From Dyella flagellata (GTDB taxonomy: Bacteria > Pseudomonadota > Gammaproteobacteria > Xanthomonadales > Rhodanobacteraceae), in assembly GCF_030160275.1 (NCBI RefSeq), contig NZ_BSOA01000018.1, positions 124,001-188,000 of the forward strand: a stretch of DNA of 64,000 nucleotides. Direction: 5' to 3'. Under the pieces are notes generated by a model. That model was not told the origin of the DNA, made no database searches, and saw nothing but the letters and a program-made list of their open reading frames with translations. Shown piece by piece: positions 34,766 to 45,329 of this stretch; positions within the stretch are counted from its first letter, which is position 1, and each line of letters begins with the position of its first letter. A program made the position numbers and the translations under genes.

Positions 34766-36109
34766 TCAGATGCCGTAAGCCTTGCGTAGCAGGCTCAATG
34801 GATGTTCCGCTGCGGGCTTGTCGTCCAAGCCGTGTGCTATGTGGCCACCGGCCATCGGGCAGTCGCTGGTGAAGTGTGCCGCTCCGGCTTGGGTTACGCG
34901 GTTTTCCACGGGTTTGGCGAGCTTGCGCGACAGCGCATAGGTCTTATGCTTTACGCCATAAGTGCCGTCGTGACCCGAGCAGCGCTCGATGGCGGTGACG
35001 TTCGTATCCGGTACAAGTTGCAGGATTTCCGCGGTTTTCGGGCCGATCTTCTGTACGCGTTGATGGCAGGGAACCTGCCAGGCGACTTTACCCAGTGATT
35101 GCTTGAAGTCGGTGAGCAACAGGCCGGCCTTATGGCGCTCGGCCAGATATTCGAATGGATCAAAGAAGCGGTCACGCACCAGCGCAACGTCTTCGTCGGC
35201 CGGAAACATCAGTGGTAGTTCCTGCTTGAACATCAGTACACAGGAAGGAATCGTTGCGATGAAATCCCAGCCGTCGCGTGCCATTTTCGCCAGTACGGGA
35301 ATATTTTGTTGCTTGTATTTGCGTACCGTATCCAGGTCGCCCAATTCGAACTTGGGCATGCCACAGCAGCTCTCCTGTTCCACCAGCCGCACAGGGATGG
35401 CATTGTGCTTGAGTACAGCGGCGAGATCTTCCACCACGCCCGGCTCGGAGTGGTCGCAGTAGCAGGTGGCGAAGATGGCGACTTTGCCGCGCGTGCGTCC
35501 GGCTGGTTTCGCTGTGCCCTCACCGTCGAGCTTGCGCAGCCGTTTACGCGCAGTCGGCGTGTGATAGCTTGGTACGCGTGCCTGCGCATCCACATCCATA
35601 GTCTTTTGCAGCAGTTTGCGCACGGTTTGGTTCTTGTTCGCCGCGTTGATGGTTTGCACGACGACGGGAATGGAGGCGATTTTGCCGACGGCGCGGGTGT
35701 TGGAAAGGATGCGCGCGGACATTGGCGCGCCATGCTCACGGAAGTCCACTGCCTTGGCGCGCAGCATCAGGTGCGGGAAATCCACGTTCCAAGGATGAGG
35801 CGGTACATAAGGGCATTTGGTGAGATAGCACAGATCACAGAGGTAGCACTGCTCCGTGACTTTTGCGTAGTCGCTTTTCTTCACCCCATCGATTTCCATC
35901 GACTCCGAAGCATCGATCAGGTCGAACAGCGTGGGAAAGGCATGACACAGGCTGACGCAGCGGCGGCAGCCGTGGCAGATGTTGAAGATGCGTTCCATTT
36001 CGGCATCAAGCGCTTGGCGGTCCCAGAATTCGGGGCTGGTCCAGTCCAGCGGATGGCGCGTAGGCGCTTCAAGGCTGCCTTCGCGCGTACTGCCGATAGG
36101 TTCTGCCAT
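34766..36109 (-). CDS. GlpC/HdrD-like iron-sulfur oxidoreductase
   Basis: This 447-residue cytoplasmic protein has two [4Fe-4S] motifs near the N-terminus (CHGCRRCVSLCH and CYLCDLCYLTKCPYVPP) and HdrD-type cysteine-rich regions with CCGMP (about 275) and CSGHDGTYG (about 380). It would pass electrons between a low-potential donor and a partner, most likely rubrerythrin. ATG 36109 has GGAGAG 6 bp upstream. A GC-rich hairpin (36185-36208) separates it from the rubrerythrin gene. Confidence 0.9.
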   Translation of the reverse strand: MAEPIGSTREGSLEAPTRHPLDWTSPEFWDRQALDAEMERIFNICHGCRRCVSLCHAFPTLFDLIDASESMEIDGVKKSDYAKVTEQCYLCDLCYLTKCPYVPPHPWNVDFPHLMLRAKAVDFREHGAPMSARILSNTRAVGKIASIPVVVQTINAANKNQTVRKLLQKTMDVDAQARVPSYHTPTARKRLRKLDGEGTAKPAGRTRGKVAIFATCYCDHSEPGVVEDLAAVLKHNAIPVRLVEQESCCGMPKFELGDLDTVRKYKQQNIPVLAKMARDGWDFIATIPSCVLMFKQELPLMFPADEDVALVRDRFFDPFEYLAERHKAGLLLTDFKQSLGKVAWQVPCHQRVQKIGPKTAEILQLVPDTNVTAIERCSGHDGTYGVKHKTYALSRKLAKPVENRVTQAGAAHFTSDCPMAGGHIAHGLDDKPAAEHPLSLLRKAYGI

Positions 36110-36184
36110 GGATACTCTCCGGTGAATGGCCGAGTGTTTCCGTATGCGTGAATCCGTACTGTCGCAATGACCCACTGCGCCGTA

Positions 36185-36208
36185 CCCTCCCCGGTTCGGC
36201 GGGGAGGG
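36185..36208. terminator. GC-rich hairpin between rubrerythrin and Fe-S oxidoreductase genes
   Basis: CCCTCCCC pairs with GGGGAGGG around an 8-base loop, 17 bp after the rubrerythrin stop. Without a T tract it is more likely an RNA-stabilising or attenuating hairpin than a full terminator. Confidence 0.4.
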
Positions 36209-36224
36209 GCGGCGGGCTTGAGCA

Positions 36225-36644
36225 TCAAACCAGCTCGTTCAGCGCCTTGGTAAACCGATTGGCATGCGAGCGCTCGGCCTTGGCCAATGTCTCGAACCAG
36301 TCGGCCACTTCATCGTAGCCTTCGTCACGCGCGGTCTTGGCCATGCCCGGATACATGTCGGTGTATTCGTGGGTTTCGCCAGCGATGGCGCTTTGCAGAT
36401 TCTCGCGAGTGGGGCCGAACGGTTTGCCCGTGGCCGGGTCGCCGCATTGCTCCAGATATTCCAGGTGCCCGTGGGCATGGCCTGTCTCGCCTTCGGCCGT
36501 GGAGCGAAATACGGCCGATACGTCGTTATAGCCCTCGACGTCGGCTTTCGAAGCAAAGTACAGATACCGCCGATTGGCCATCGATTCGCCGGCGAATGCG
36601 TCTTTCAGGTTCTGCTCCGTCTTGGAGCCTTTCAAGTTGCTCAT
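36225..36644 (-). CDS. Rubrerythrin (diiron domain only)
   Basis: This 139-residue four-helix diiron protein has ferritin-like ligands in ANRRYLYFA, EGETGHAHGHLEY, ETHEYTDMYP and KAERSHANRF. It lacks the C-terminal rubredoxin domain of classical rubrerythrin, so electrons must come from another protein, probably the Fe-S oxidoreductase encoded next. It reduces hydrogen peroxide. The start is ATG 36644 with GAGGTG upstream. A full-spacing OxyR site lies about 100 bp upstream. Confidence 0.93.
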   Translation of the reverse strand: MSNLKGSKTEQNLKDAFAGESMANRRYLYFASKADVEGYNDVSAVFRSTAEGETGHAHGHLEYLEQCGDPATGKPFGPTRENLQSAIAGETHEYTDMYPGMAKTARDEGYDEVADWFETLAKAERSHANRFTKALNELV

Positions 36645-36742
36645 GACATCACCTCGTGGCGTTGGGCTTGAGAGGGGAATGCAGAAGCGGCCTCATGGTG
36701 GGCCTTGCAGCGCAGCGTAGCGCTGCGCCGGAAAAGTATGAA

Positions 36743-36779
36743 ATTGATTGTTCTTATGAAGCCGATTGACTGCGGCTAT
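36743..36779. promoter_or_regulatory. Candidate OxyR binding site upstream of the rubrerythrin operon
   Basis: ATTG-N7-TTAT-N7-ATTG-N7-CTAT keeps the exact 4-7-4-7-4-7-4 spacing of the OxyR consensus ATAG-N7-CTAT-N7-ATAG-N7-CTAT, with 13 of 16 defined bases matching. It lies 99 bp upstream of the rubrerythrin ATG, just past the oxyR stop. Confidence 0.65.
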
Positions 36780-36788
36780 GGCTCACGC

Positions 36789-37733
36789 TCAAGCCGTGCG
36801 ACGGCGCTTGGCATGAGCAGTGTTGATGCTGTGAGGATCGAGCAGGTCGTGCGGCAGGCTCCTGAATACTTCCGCCAGCTGCTTCAGGAAGCTCCCCATG
36901 GCCGAACTCTTCCGCCACACCATGGCGATGCGGCGGCTCGGCGCATGTCCGCTGAATTCCATCAAATGCAAATTGGGCGCCTGCGCTACCGGGGGTTTTA
37001 CCGCCAGCGTGGGCAGCAGCGTAATGCCGACATTGGCGGCCACCATTTGGCGCAAGGTTTCCAGGCTGGTGGCGCGGAAGCCGCTTTTTTCGCCGGCCCC
37101 GGCCATGTGACACACCTCCAGCGCCTGGTCGCGCAGGCAATGGCCGTCTTCCAGCAGCAGCAGGCTCTGGTCGGATAAATCGTTGAGCTTCAACTGCGTA
37201 CGCTTGGCGAGCGGATGCGATTGCGGCACCGCCAGCAGGAACGGCTCTTCGAACAGGAACTCGGTGTGCAGGCTGTCGTCGTGAATGGGCAACGCCAGGA
37301 TGCCCGCGTCGAGCTTGCCTTCGCGCAGGCGATGCAACACTACTTCGGTTTTTTCCTCCACCAGCAGCAGCTCCAACCGCGGAAAACGCTCACGCACCAT
37401 CGGCACCACGTGCGGCAGCAGATAAGGCCCCAGGGTGGGGAAAATGCCCAGCCGCACGGTGCCCGATTCCGGGTCCACCGTGCGCCGCGCGATGCCCTTG
37501 ATCTGCTCGATTTCGTTGAGTACTTCGCGTGCGCGGGTGGCGATCTCCCGGCCTACATCGGTCAGCAACACCTTGCGCGGGGTGCGCTCCACCAAGGCCA
37601 CGCCCAGCTCGTCTTCCAGTTTCTTGATCTGGGTGGACAGCGTGGGCTGGCTGACGAAGCAGGCCTCGGCGGCGCGGCCGAAATGGCGATGCTCAGCCAG
37701 GGACACCAGGTAGTGGAGGTCGCGCAGGTTCAT
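36789..37733 (-). CDS. oxyR: LysR-type hydrogen-peroxide sensor OxyR
   Basis: This 314-residue LysR regulator has an N-terminal winged HTH (MNLRDLHYLVSLAEHRHFGR) and a sensor domain with both redox cysteines in DGHCLRDQALEVC, as in E. coli OxyR (Cys199/Cys208). FRATSLETLRQMVAA and GITLLPTLAV are also conserved. Peroxide forms the disulfide and activates transcription. MNLRDL at 37733 is the family start; an upstream ATG (37754) adds seven residues inside an OxyR-like box. The adjacent rubrerythrin operon is its predicted target. Confidence 0.96.
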   Translation of the reverse strand: MNLRDLHYLVSLAEHRHFGRAAEACFVSQPTLSTQIKKLEDELGVALVERTPRKVLLTDVGREIATRAREVLNEIEQIKGIARRTVDPESGTVRLGIFPTLGPYLLPHVVPMVRERFPRLELLLVEEKTEVVLHRLREGKLDAGILALPIHDDSLHTEFLFEEPFLLAVPQSHPLAKRTQLKLNDLSDQSLLLLEDGHCLRDQALEVCHMAGAGEKSGFRATSLETLRQMVAANVGITLLPTLAVKPPVAQAPNLHLMEFSGHAPSRRIAMVWRKSSAMGSFLKQLAEVFRSLPHDLLDPHSINTAHAKRRRTA

Positions 37734-37752
37734 GGGGAGGGCTCGCCATTCC

Positions 37753-37767
37753 ATAGACTTGAACTAT
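37753..37767. promoter_or_regulatory. Candidate OxyR half-site at the oxyR start
   Basis: ATAG-N7-CTAT is a perfect half of the OxyR consensus and is part of the palindrome CCATAG-N7-CTATGG (37751-37769). It lies 20 bp upstream of the oxyR start, where OxyR autoregulation is usual. A second half is only weakly visible on the right. Confidence 0.55.
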
Positions 37768-37909
37768 GGACTTTATGTTAACCATTGTTCCTGGTAATAC
37801 AAGCCCAGCCCGGCGGCCGCATTGGGCATCCTCATCCTGGCAGGATTGGAGAAGGCACTACGACCGATTCCCTCTACACTCCTTGCGAACTCGACCAGGG
37901 GAAAGGCGT

Positions 37910-40900
37910 ATGCGCCATCGAAAATGGATGTTCGGTCTGCTGTTTGCCGTGGCTGCCTCCTTGCAGGCTCAAGACGTACCCAATGCATTGCGCGATTGGC
38001 AGGGCTGGGTGCTGCACGACCATCCGCAGCATGCCTGTCCGTTCCTGGCCAATGGCAACCCGGCTGCGGGCAGTTATCAATGCATCTGGCCAGGTCGCCT
38101 GGGTGTGGAGGCGGGTAAGGACGGCGGTCGCTTCAGCCTCGACGTGCGGGTGGATGCGCCGGCCTGGGTGGAACTCCCTGGCGACGAGCGTAGCTGGCCG
38201 CAACAGGTGACGGCGAACAACAAGGCTTTGCCGGTGCTGAGCCGCGATGGTCACCCTGCGCTCTGGCTGGAGCCTGGCAGCTACGCGGTGCACGGCAATC
38301 TTCCATGGGATTCGCGCCCGGCCCGTTTGCGGGTGCCGCCGGCCATGGGTCTGGTTTCGCTGAGCCTGGATGGCCTGACGATCGAGCGTATCGAACGCAA
38401 TGGCGATCAGCTGACGCTGGGCGAAGCCGCCGCGGCGCAGCGCCAGGCGGATGCGATTGCGGTGAAGGTGTACCGCAATCTCAGCGATGGCATGCCTGCC
38501 ATGCTGGAGACGCAAGTTCAGTTGAACGTGACCGGCAGCGCGCGCGAGCAATCGCTGGGGCCGGCCTTGCCGAAAGGCTTCGTGGCGACCTCGCTGGACA
38601 GCGACTTGCCCGCGCAATTGGATAGCGACGGACGCTTGCGCCTGCAATTGCGTCCCGGGCAATGGACGGTGACGCTCGCCGCGCGCAGCATCGACACTTT
38701 GCACGCGGTGAATCTCGGCTCGCCGGTGGAGCCTTGGCCGAAGCAGGAAACATGGAGCTACAGCGATGACCCCGAACTGCGCAGTACGCACGCCGATGGC
38801 CGCGCGACCGACGCCGGACAGGCTGGCGTTCCATCGGAGTGGCGCGAGCTGCCGGCTTTCGCGCTGGACCAGGCCAATGGCTTGACGATTGAGCAGGGCT
38901 TGCGGGGCGGCGAGGGCGGAGCCAGTGACCAGATCCATCTGCAGCGAGCCATATGGCTGGATTTCAACGGGCAAGGTTTCAGCATCAGCGATCATCTCAC
39001 CGGCAAGCTGCAGCATGCGCAGCGTTTGGATGTTGTTGCGCCCTGGATACTGCAGCGTGCGAGCCAAAACGAGACTGCCCTGCTGATCACCGGCTCGGGG
39101 GATGGACGCACGGGGATGGAATTGCGCGGTGCTGATCTGGATTTACACGCAGGTCTGCGCATCGACAATCGCGGCGGCGCTTTGCCAAGCACTGGCTGGC
39201 AGCTGCCGGTGGAAGACATCGACGCCGTGCTGCACCTTCCCTATGGTTATCGGCTGCTTGGCGCGAGCGGTGTGGATCGTTCGCCGGATTCATGGATCGG
39301 GCAATGGAGCCTGCTGGATCTTTTCATCGTCGCCCTGATCGCCTTGTTGGCGGGGAGATTGCTCGGATGGCGCTGGGCGGTGCTCGGGGCGTTGTTCCTC
39401 GTCTTGTCGCAACATGAAGGCGGAGCCCCGCGCTGGACGCTGGGCCTGGCGTTGGCATTCGCCTTGCTGATGCGCGCCTTGCCTGCAGGGAAGTTGCGGC
39501 GGTTTGCGCAGATAGCTGCATCGGTTGCCCTGGCGTCGGCGGTGTTGTGGACATTGCCGTTCGCCAAGACACAGCTGGAGAATGCCTTGCATCCGCAGCT
39601 TGAGGGTGGCGGCGGTTATGCTGCGGTGGAAGCGATGGACGATCTGTTTGGCGCGAAGAAGCAGGAAGTGAAGCCACAGCCGGCACTGCCCGCGCCACCT
39701 CAGGCGATGCAGGAAGAACCTGTTCAGTCCGCGGCACCCGCTCCTCCACCTCCTGTTCCTTCCGCAGCGAAAGAGCCGCGGAAGCTCTACTCTGTCGTCG
39801 TGACAGGAAGTCCAATATCGGACAACTCGGCTGCCAATGAAACGGACACCCGCAGCGTCATCCAAGCCGGCGCCGGCGAGCCGAGCTGGAATGTCGACAA
39901 CAACTATCACCTGGCCTGGTCAGGCCCGATTACACCGGCGCAAACCATGCGGCTGATCATCGTGCCATCCTGGCTCGTGCGCCTTTTGCGCGTGGCGATG
40001 CTTGTATCGCTTGTCTTGTTGCTTGGCCGAATGGCACGCGATCTGCTCAAGCCGTCGGACAAGCTTGGGAGCTGGCGTCCTTGGCGCGCAGCGGCAGCAT
40101 CGTTGCTGTTCCTATGCCTGCCGCATCTTGGTCATGCCCAAGCCACGCCCTCTCCCAACGTGCTGAATGAATTGCGCAATCGCTTGCTGGAAGCGCCGAA
40201 ATGTGCACCTGCTTGTGCGGTGGTTGCTGCGGCTACGCTGCACGCTACGGGCGATCAGGCTACGCTGGATCTTGAAACGCACGTTGGCGCGGCCGTCGCC
40301 ATGCCGCTGCCACAAACCCGTGCAGGCTTGCAATTGCTCGATGTGAAGGTCGATGGGAGAAATGATGGCGCGCTCGCAAGGCGCGATGATCTGCCCGTTG
40401 TCCGACTGGAGCCGGGCGTGCATCACGTCGTTTTGAGCTATCGATTCCAGCCGGTGGACAGCGTTACCCTGAATTTCGGGCTGCGTCCCCAATGGATTGC
40501 TTTCAGCGGCGAAGGATGGATGCCCGACGGCATGGACGGTGGGCGTTTGCTCGGAGACAGCCTGACGCTTAATCGAGTACGGTCATCCACCGATGGCAAG
40601 CAAGTCGCCCTGCCGCAGCAGACATTTCCACCGTATGTTCGCGTCAAGCGAAATATCGTGCTGGGCGTGGATTGGACGACGATCAATACGGTCGAGCGGA
40701 TCGCTCCGAATGATGGTGGCTTTACTGTCGATATCCCCTTGCTCGCGGGCGAGCATCCGCTGGGCGATGGCGAACGCGTGCACGACGGGCGTATCCGGGT
40801 CACCTTTGTCGCCGGCCAGCAGGAGGCGAGCTGGAATAGCCGTCTGGACCACACTGATCGCGTACTGCTCAAGGCGCCGCCGCTCGGCGAGCGCGCGGAA

Positions 40901-42016
40901 ACCTGGCAACTGCATGCGGCGCCGATTTGGCATGTCGAGGCCAAAGGCGTGCCGGTGAACGACGTTAACGATGGGCTTGGTTTCGAGCCGCTGCCGAACG
41001 AAACGCTACAACTTGCCATCAATCGCCCCACGCCGGTGGAAGGCGATAGCTTGGCGTTCGACGGCGTGGGCGCCAGTTCGGAGGTTGGCGATCGAGCCAC
41101 GGAAACGACGCTGACGCTTGTAGCCCGCAGCACGCGCGGTGGCGAGCACGAAATTACGCTGCCCGCCGGCACGGAACTGCTTGAAGCAACGCGGGATGAT
41201 GAATCGCTGAGCCTGGCTGTGCGCGATGGCAAGCTCAGCCTGCCCCTGTTGCCGGGCAAGCACGACTATTCGCTACGCTTGCGGATCCCGCATGGTATCG
41301 GTGTAAGCACCGTCACTTCCGTAGTCGCTCTTGGCGCGCCGTCGGCCAATATCGCGCTGAACTTGCAGTTGCCTCAGGATCGCTGGGTACTGTGGACGTG
41401 GGGGCCGCGCTCGGGCCCTGCCGTGCTTTACTGGTCGCAGTTGATCGTGCTGCTGGTGGCGGCATGGCTGCTGGGTCGCTATGCGCCGACACCGCTGCGC
41501 TTTCATCACTGGTTGCTGCTGGGGCTTGGTTTTTCCGCATTCGCCTGGAGCGCGCTGGCGTTCGTTGTGCTCTGGCTCATCCTGCTGGGTCTGCGCGCAC
41601 GCCATGAAACAGCGGTAGCAGGGCTTGCGGGGGGGAAATTCAATCTGCTGCAAGCCGCATTGGTGGTGGTGACCGTGCTAGCGCTGATCACCTTGGTTTC
41701 AGCCGTACCCAAAGGCCTGCTCGGATTGCCCGACATGCACGTGGCGGGCAATGACTCCACGGCGTGGGATCTGAATTGGTTTGCGGATCAAACCCACAAT
41801 GCCTTGCCCAATGCGGGCGTGATCAGCGTATCGCTGTGGTTCTACAAAATCGCCATGCTGGCATGGGCCATATGGCTGGCCAACGCGTTGATCGGCTGGT
41901 TGCGCTGGGGTTTCGAGGCGTGGACCAAAGGTGGCTACTGGCGTAAACGCGAGCCGAAGCGCCCGGTACCCTCCTTGCCCGCCGAACCTGCTACGGATGC
42001 TCCTAGTGATGTCTGA
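37910..42016 (+). CDS. Very large multi-pass membrane protein of unknown function (1368 aa)
   Basis: It has a signal peptide ([15 protein letters not shown]); a long exported beta-rich region (about 20-460); a helical membrane cluster (about 465-560, including [20 protein letters not shown]); a Pro/Ala/Glu-rich linker (about 585-625); another membrane pair (about 685-740); a second exported beta-rich region (about 745-1160); and about five C-terminal membrane segments ending in a basic tail. The two exported regions share a pattern: [12 protein letters not shown] near 120 and [13 protein letters not shown] near 833, which suggests internal duplication. I do not recognise a family. ATG 37910 follows GGGGAAAGG. 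Its end overlaps prmC by 8 bp. Confidence 0.88.
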   Translation: MRHRKWMFGLLFAVAASLQAQDVPNALRDWQGWVLHDHPQHACPFLANGNPAAGSYQCIWPGRLGVEAGKDGGRFSLDVRVDAPAWVELPGDERSWPQQVTANNKALPVLSRDGHPALWLEPGSYAVHGNLPWDSRPARLRVPPAMGLVSLSLDGLTIERIERNGDQLTLGEAAAAQRQADAIAVKVYRNLSDGMPAMLETQVQLNVTGSAREQSLGPALPKGFVATSLDSDLPAQLDSDGRLRLQLRPGQWTVTLAARSIDTLHAVNLGSPVEPWPKQETWSYSDDPELRSTHADGRATDAGQAGVPSEWRELPAFALDQANGLTIEQGLRGGEGGASDQIHLQRAIWLDFNGQGFSISDHLTGKLQHAQRLDVVAPWILQRASQNETALLITGSGDGRTGMELRGADLDLHAGLRIDNRGGALPSTGWQLPVEDIDAVLHLPYGYRLLGASGVDRSPDSWIGQWSLLDLFIVALIALLAGRLLGWRWAVLGALFLVLSQHEGGAPRWTLGLALAFALLMRALPAGKLRRFAQIAASVALASAVLWTLPFAKTQLENALHPQLEGGGGYAAVEAMDDLFGAKKQEVKPQPALPAPPQAMQEEPVQSAAPAPPPPVPSAAKEPRKLYSVVVTGSPISDNSAANETDTRSVIQAGAGEPSWNVDNNYHLAWSGPITPAQTMRLIIVPSWLVRLLRVAMLVSLVLLLGRMARDLLKPSDKLGSWRPWRAAAASLLFLCLPHLGHAQATPSPNVLNELRNRLLEAPKCAPACAVVAAATLHATGDQATLDLETHVGAAVAMPLPQTRAGLQLLDVKVDGRNDGALARRDDLPVVRLEPGVHHVVLSYRFQPVDSVTLNFGLRPQWIAFSGEGWMPDGMDGGRLLGDSLTLNRVRSSTDGKQVALPQQTFPPYVRVKRNIVLGVDWTTINTVERIAPNDGGFTVDIPLLAGEHPLGDGERVHDGRIRVTFVAGQQEASWNSRLDHTDRVLLKAPPLGERAETWQLHAAPIWHVEAKGVPVNDVNDGLGFEPLPNETLQLAINRPTPVEGDSLAFDGVGASSEVGDRATETTLTLVARSTRGGEHEITLPAGTELLEATRDDESLSLAVRDGKLSLPLLPGKHDYSLRLRIPHGIGVSTVTSVVALGAPSANIALNLQLPQDRWVLWTWGPRSGPAVLYWSQLIVLLVAAWLLGRYAPTPLRFHHWLLLGLGFSAFAWSALAFVVLWLILLGLRARHETAVAGLAGGKFNLLQAALVVVTVLALITLVSAVPKGLLGLPDMHVAGNDSTAWDLNWFADQTHNALPNAGVISVSLWFYKIAMLAWAIWLANALIGWLRWGFEAWTKGGYWRKREPKRPVPSLPAEPATDAPSDV

Positions 42017-42851
42017 TGTGCGTAGTGCGTTGACTGAAGCCACGCGTCGGCTGGGCGACCGCGTCGACGCCGAGGTACTGCTCTGCTATGCCTTGAGCAA
42101 ACCGCGCAGCTGGCTGATCGCACACGCGGACGATGTGCTTCCGGTGGAGCATCTATTGGCCTATACCGTGCTGATCGAACAGCGCGAAGCAGGCGAGCCG
42201 GTGGCTTATATCACCGGGCGCAGGGGCTTCTGGTCACTCGATCTGGAAGTGACGCCCGCGACGCTCATTCCTCGCCCGGAAACCGAGCTGCTGGTTGAAC
42301 GCGCGCTGCAGCATCTGCCGACGGATCGAACCTGTCGCGTGCTGGATCTTGGTACTGGCTCGGGCGCCATTGCCTTGGCGCTTGCCCATGAGCGGCCTCA
42401 AGCGCAGGTGATGGCGACGGATGTCAGTGCCGACACGCTTGCAGTGGCGCAGCGCAATGCACGGCGCCATCACATTGCCAACGTCGGGTTCGCGCAAGGC
42501 GACTGGTTTGTGCCTGTGGACGGCCAGCCGTTCGATCTCATCGTTTCCAATCCTCCCTATATCGAAAGCCTTGATCCGCATTTGCAGCAGGGTGATCTGC
42601 GCTTCGAGCCAATGCGTGCACTGGCATCGGGAGCAGACGGACTTGATGACATTCGACGCATCGTGCGTGATGCTGGCCGTCACCTCGTGCCAGGTGGGTG
42701 GTTGTTGTTCGAGCACGGATGGAATCAAGCAGAGGCGGTGCGTGAGCTGCTTCGTCACGCAGGTTTCGTGGAGCTTTCAACCGAGCGCGATCTGGAGCAA
42801 CGGGATCGTGTCAGCGCCGGTCGATGGCCGGTCGATGCCGGTTGTTCTTGA
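42009..42851 (+). CDS. prmC: Release-factor glutamine methyltransferase
   Basis: This 280-residue SAM-dependent enzyme methylates the GGQ glutamine of release factors RF1 and RF2. Landmarks are [19 protein letters not shown], the substrate-site region [13 protein letters not shown], the SAM loop [16 protein letters not shown] and catalytic NPPY in [13 protein letters not shown] 42009 overlaps the upstream gene end by 8 bp, so it is translationally coupled to the large membrane protein. The usual neighbour prfA is not in the window. Confidence 0.96.
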   Translation: MSDVRSALTEATRRLGDRVDAEVLLCYALSKPRSWLIAHADDVLPVEHLLAYTVLIEQREAGEPVAYITGRRGFWSLDLEVTPATLIPRPETELLVERALQHLPTDRTCRVLDLGTGSGAIALALAHERPQAQVMATDVSADTLAVAQRNARRHHIANVGFAQGDWFVPVDGQPFDLIVSNPPYIESLDPHLQQGDLRFEPMRALASGADGLDDIRRIVRDAGRHLVPGGWLLFEHGWNQAEAVRELLRHAGFVELSTERDLEQRDRVSAGRWPVDAGCS

Positions 42852-42940
42852 TTCGGCGTACACTCCAGCCGTAACTGATGTCCGGATTCATGTGGCGCAT
42901 CCGGGCATCAATGATCCTTGTCTGCTCCGGACACATCGCC

Positions 42941-45265
42941 ATGAATCATCGCCGTTTCGTCATTGCTACCCGTCCGTTGGTGCAGCGCACGTTGTCGCGG
43001 ACGATTCACATATTGCTGCTGGCTTTTGCTGCTCCCGCCGTGCTTGCGCAAACCAGCACGCCGCCACCGGCATCTTCAAGCAACATGGCGCCAGCGTCCG
43101 CGTCGAGCAGCGGCGCCCCGGTAGTGACGCTCAATGAAGTGATGGTCACTGCGAACCGCCGCCGTGAACCGCAGCGTGATGTGCCCATGCACGTGGATAC
43201 GGTGCAGGCGTCAAGCCTGCAGCAGCTGGGCGCGAAGAATCTCAATGACTATGTGTCGTACCAGCCCGGCGTATTCTTCGCAAGCGCAGGGGGCGCAGGC
43301 GAGGGCGAACTGGTGATGCGCGGCGTATCGACCGGCAACCAGACCAGTCCGACCGTTTCGCTGTATATCGATGACGTGCCCGTGGGCGGCAGTACGGTGT
43401 ACGCCGCTGCGGCCACGTTCGTGTTTGACCCGGCCCTGCTCGACCTGGATCACATCGAGTTCCTGTATGGGCCGCAAGGCACTTTGTATGGGGCCGGTTC
43501 GATGGGCGGACTGGTGAAATACGTGACGGTAAAGCCCGATCTCAGCGGCTTCTCAGGCAGTGTGGGTGGAGACGTATCCAATACGAATCGCGGCGGCACC
43601 AGCTATTCCGAGCATGCGTCGCTCAATATTCCGCTGCTGAAGGACAAGGCTGCGCTGCGCGTATCGGCGGTGGACCAGCACGTCACTGGCGTGTATCAGG
43701 CAGTGGGAGAGACGCCAGCGGGTGGTGCCGATCGCACCCACACCAAGGGTGTGCGCGTGCAACTGGAAGTCGATCCGGTGGAGAAGCTCAGTATGAACGT
43801 GACCGTGATGGCGCAGAAGATCGCGGCGGATGGTTTATCGATGGGCGACTTCAATCTGCAGGGTCAAACCATTTCGGGAGGCCCGTACAAGCGCGCTCTC
43901 AATCATCGTGAACCTTTCACGCAGACTCTTCAGCTTTACTCGTTCCATGCCGGCTATGACTTCGACTGGGCTACGCTGGACTGGATCAGTTCGTACCAGA
44001 ATTTCGTCAATCATAGCGTGCAGGATTATCCCGATTCGTTTCTCGGGCTGCTCAATCTGATCGGCCCTTTGTTCGGCGTCAATCAGCCGCTGAGTTCGCT
44101 GTATGTCGATTCCCAGTACACGGTGCACAAGTCTTCGCAGGAGATCCGCCTCACCTCGCGCAAGAACGAAACGTTCGATTGGCTGTTGGGTTTGTGGCTC
44201 AACCGCGAGGACGTGTGGGAGCAATACGCGTTGCAGGGCGATAACCTGCCGCCACCGGGCACCACTGGGTTGATCGGGCAAACCGTGCATGCACGATTCT
44301 CCGAATACGCAGGCTATGGGGATCTCACCTGGCACATCGATCCAAGTCTGGATCTCACCGTCGGCGCGCGTGCCAGCGGCAACAGCCAGCAGCTTTCGAA
44401 CTTCGAGGATGGGCCATTCGCCGGCAGCCCGGGAGGTTTTCGCGAACATGCCAACAACCAGGACATCACCAAGATGATTACCTTGACCTGGCGGCCTACA
44501 CAAAAAGACAGCTTGTACTTGCGCGCTTCCACCGGCTATCGCCCGGGAGGCCTGCAGGCGCCATTGCAAAGCACGTTATTGGTGCCGAACCCCAGTGCTA
44601 CCAATACCTTCGGTTCGGATAATCTGGAAAGTTACGAGCTGGGCTACAAGAGCAGTCATTTGGACGGCCATTTGACTACCGGGATCGATGGCTACGACAT
44701 CGAATGGCATCACATGCAGCTTTACACCTATACCTTAGGCAATACGATCATCCAGAATGCGGGCGATGCGCGCATCAAAGGCATAGAGATGCAGGCTAAT
44801 TATTCGGACGGTCCATGGCAGGTCGGCGTGTCCGGCGCCTACACCGATGCGTTTACCAATAATGGCGCGCCTCAGTTGGGAATCCAGCCGAATGCCCCCT
44901 TGCCGTATTCGGCTCGTTGGACGGGCACGTTGAACGGCAAGTACAAGTTCATGGTGGCCGGGACGGGCGCCTACGTCGGCGCCGCGGTTCGCGCTTCCAG
45001 CCACCGCAATGCGGGTTTCGACGGCGATGCCAGCGACCCGAACTTCAAATTGCCAGGTTTCATGTTCCTGGACCTCAACCTGGGCGTGAACCTGCGTGGC
45101 GGAGCCAATATCGATTTCTACGTCCGCAATGTGCTCAACCGGCAAGTTCCGATTGGTACGTTGAACGACGAAGCGGTGAATTTCCTCGCTACGGTGGGCG
45201 GACCGATGCTGGTGCAGATGTCGACGCCACGGACGGTAGGGGTGGCATTCAACGTGCCGTTCTGA
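42941..45265 (+). CDS. TonB-dependent receptor (siderophore/nutrient type)
   Basis: This outer-membrane receptor of about 774 residues has a signal peptide (IHILLLAFAAPAVLAQ), a Ser/Ala/Pro-rich linker, a TonB-box-like VTLNEVMVTANRR and a plug (GELVMRGVSTGNQTSPTVSL + YIDDVPVGG, DHIEFLYGPQGTLYGAGSMGG). The barrel ends VGVAFNVPF with terminal Phe. The 'YIDDVP...GPQGTLYGAGSMGG' form is common in nutrient receptors of Xanthomonadales and sphingomonads. The start is ATG 42941; earlier in-frame codons give no better signal peptide. The cargo is unknown. Confidence 0.9.
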   Translation: MNHRRFVIATRPLVQRTLSRTIHILLLAFAAPAVLAQTSTPPPASSSNMAPASASSSGAPVVTLNEVMVTANRRREPQRDVPMHVDTVQASSLQQLGAKNLNDYVSYQPGVFFASAGGAGEGELVMRGVSTGNQTSPTVSLYIDDVPVGGSTVYAAAATFVFDPALLDLDHIEFLYGPQGTLYGAGSMGGLVKYVTVKPDLSGFSGSVGGDVSNTNRGGTSYSEHASLNIPLLKDKAALRVSAVDQHVTGVYQAVGETPAGGADRTHTKGVRVQLEVDPVEKLSMNVTVMAQKIAADGLSMGDFNLQGQTISGGPYKRALNHREPFTQTLQLYSFHAGYDFDWATLDWISSYQNFVNHSVQDYPDSFLGLLNLIGPLFGVNQPLSSLYVDSQYTVHKSSQEIRLTSRKNETFDWLLGLWLNREDVWEQYALQGDNLPPPGTTGLIGQTVHARFSEYAGYGDLTWHIDPSLDLTVGARASGNSQQLSNFEDGPFAGSPGGFREHANNQDITKMITLTWRPTQKDSLYLRASTGYRPGGLQAPLQSTLLVPNPSATNTFGSDNLESYELGYKSSHLDGHLTTGIDGYDIEWHHMQLYTYTLGNTIIQNAGDARIKGIEMQANYSDGPWQVGVSGAYTDAFTNNGAPQLGIQPNAPLPYSARWTGTLNGKYKFMVAGTGAYVGAAVRASSHRNAGFDGDASDPNFKLPGFMFLDLNLGVNLRGGANIDFYVRNVLNRQVPIGTLNDEAVNFLATVGGPMLVQMSTPRTVGVAFNVPF

Positions 45266-45272
45266 TGCGAAT

Positions 45273-45306
45273 GCCGGAGTTGCCCTCGGATCAGGGCACC
45301 TCCGGC
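45273..45306. terminator. Bidirectional hairpin between the TonB receptor and the IPT-like gene
   Basis: GCCGGAGTTGCCCT and AGGGCACCTCCGGC form a 14-bp stem with one mismatch and a 6-base loop, 7 bp after the receptor stop and 24 bp after the convergent gene's stop. The T tract is weak on both sides. Confidence 0.55.
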
Positions 45307-45329
45307 TACGGAACGTGCTTTGTCTTCAG

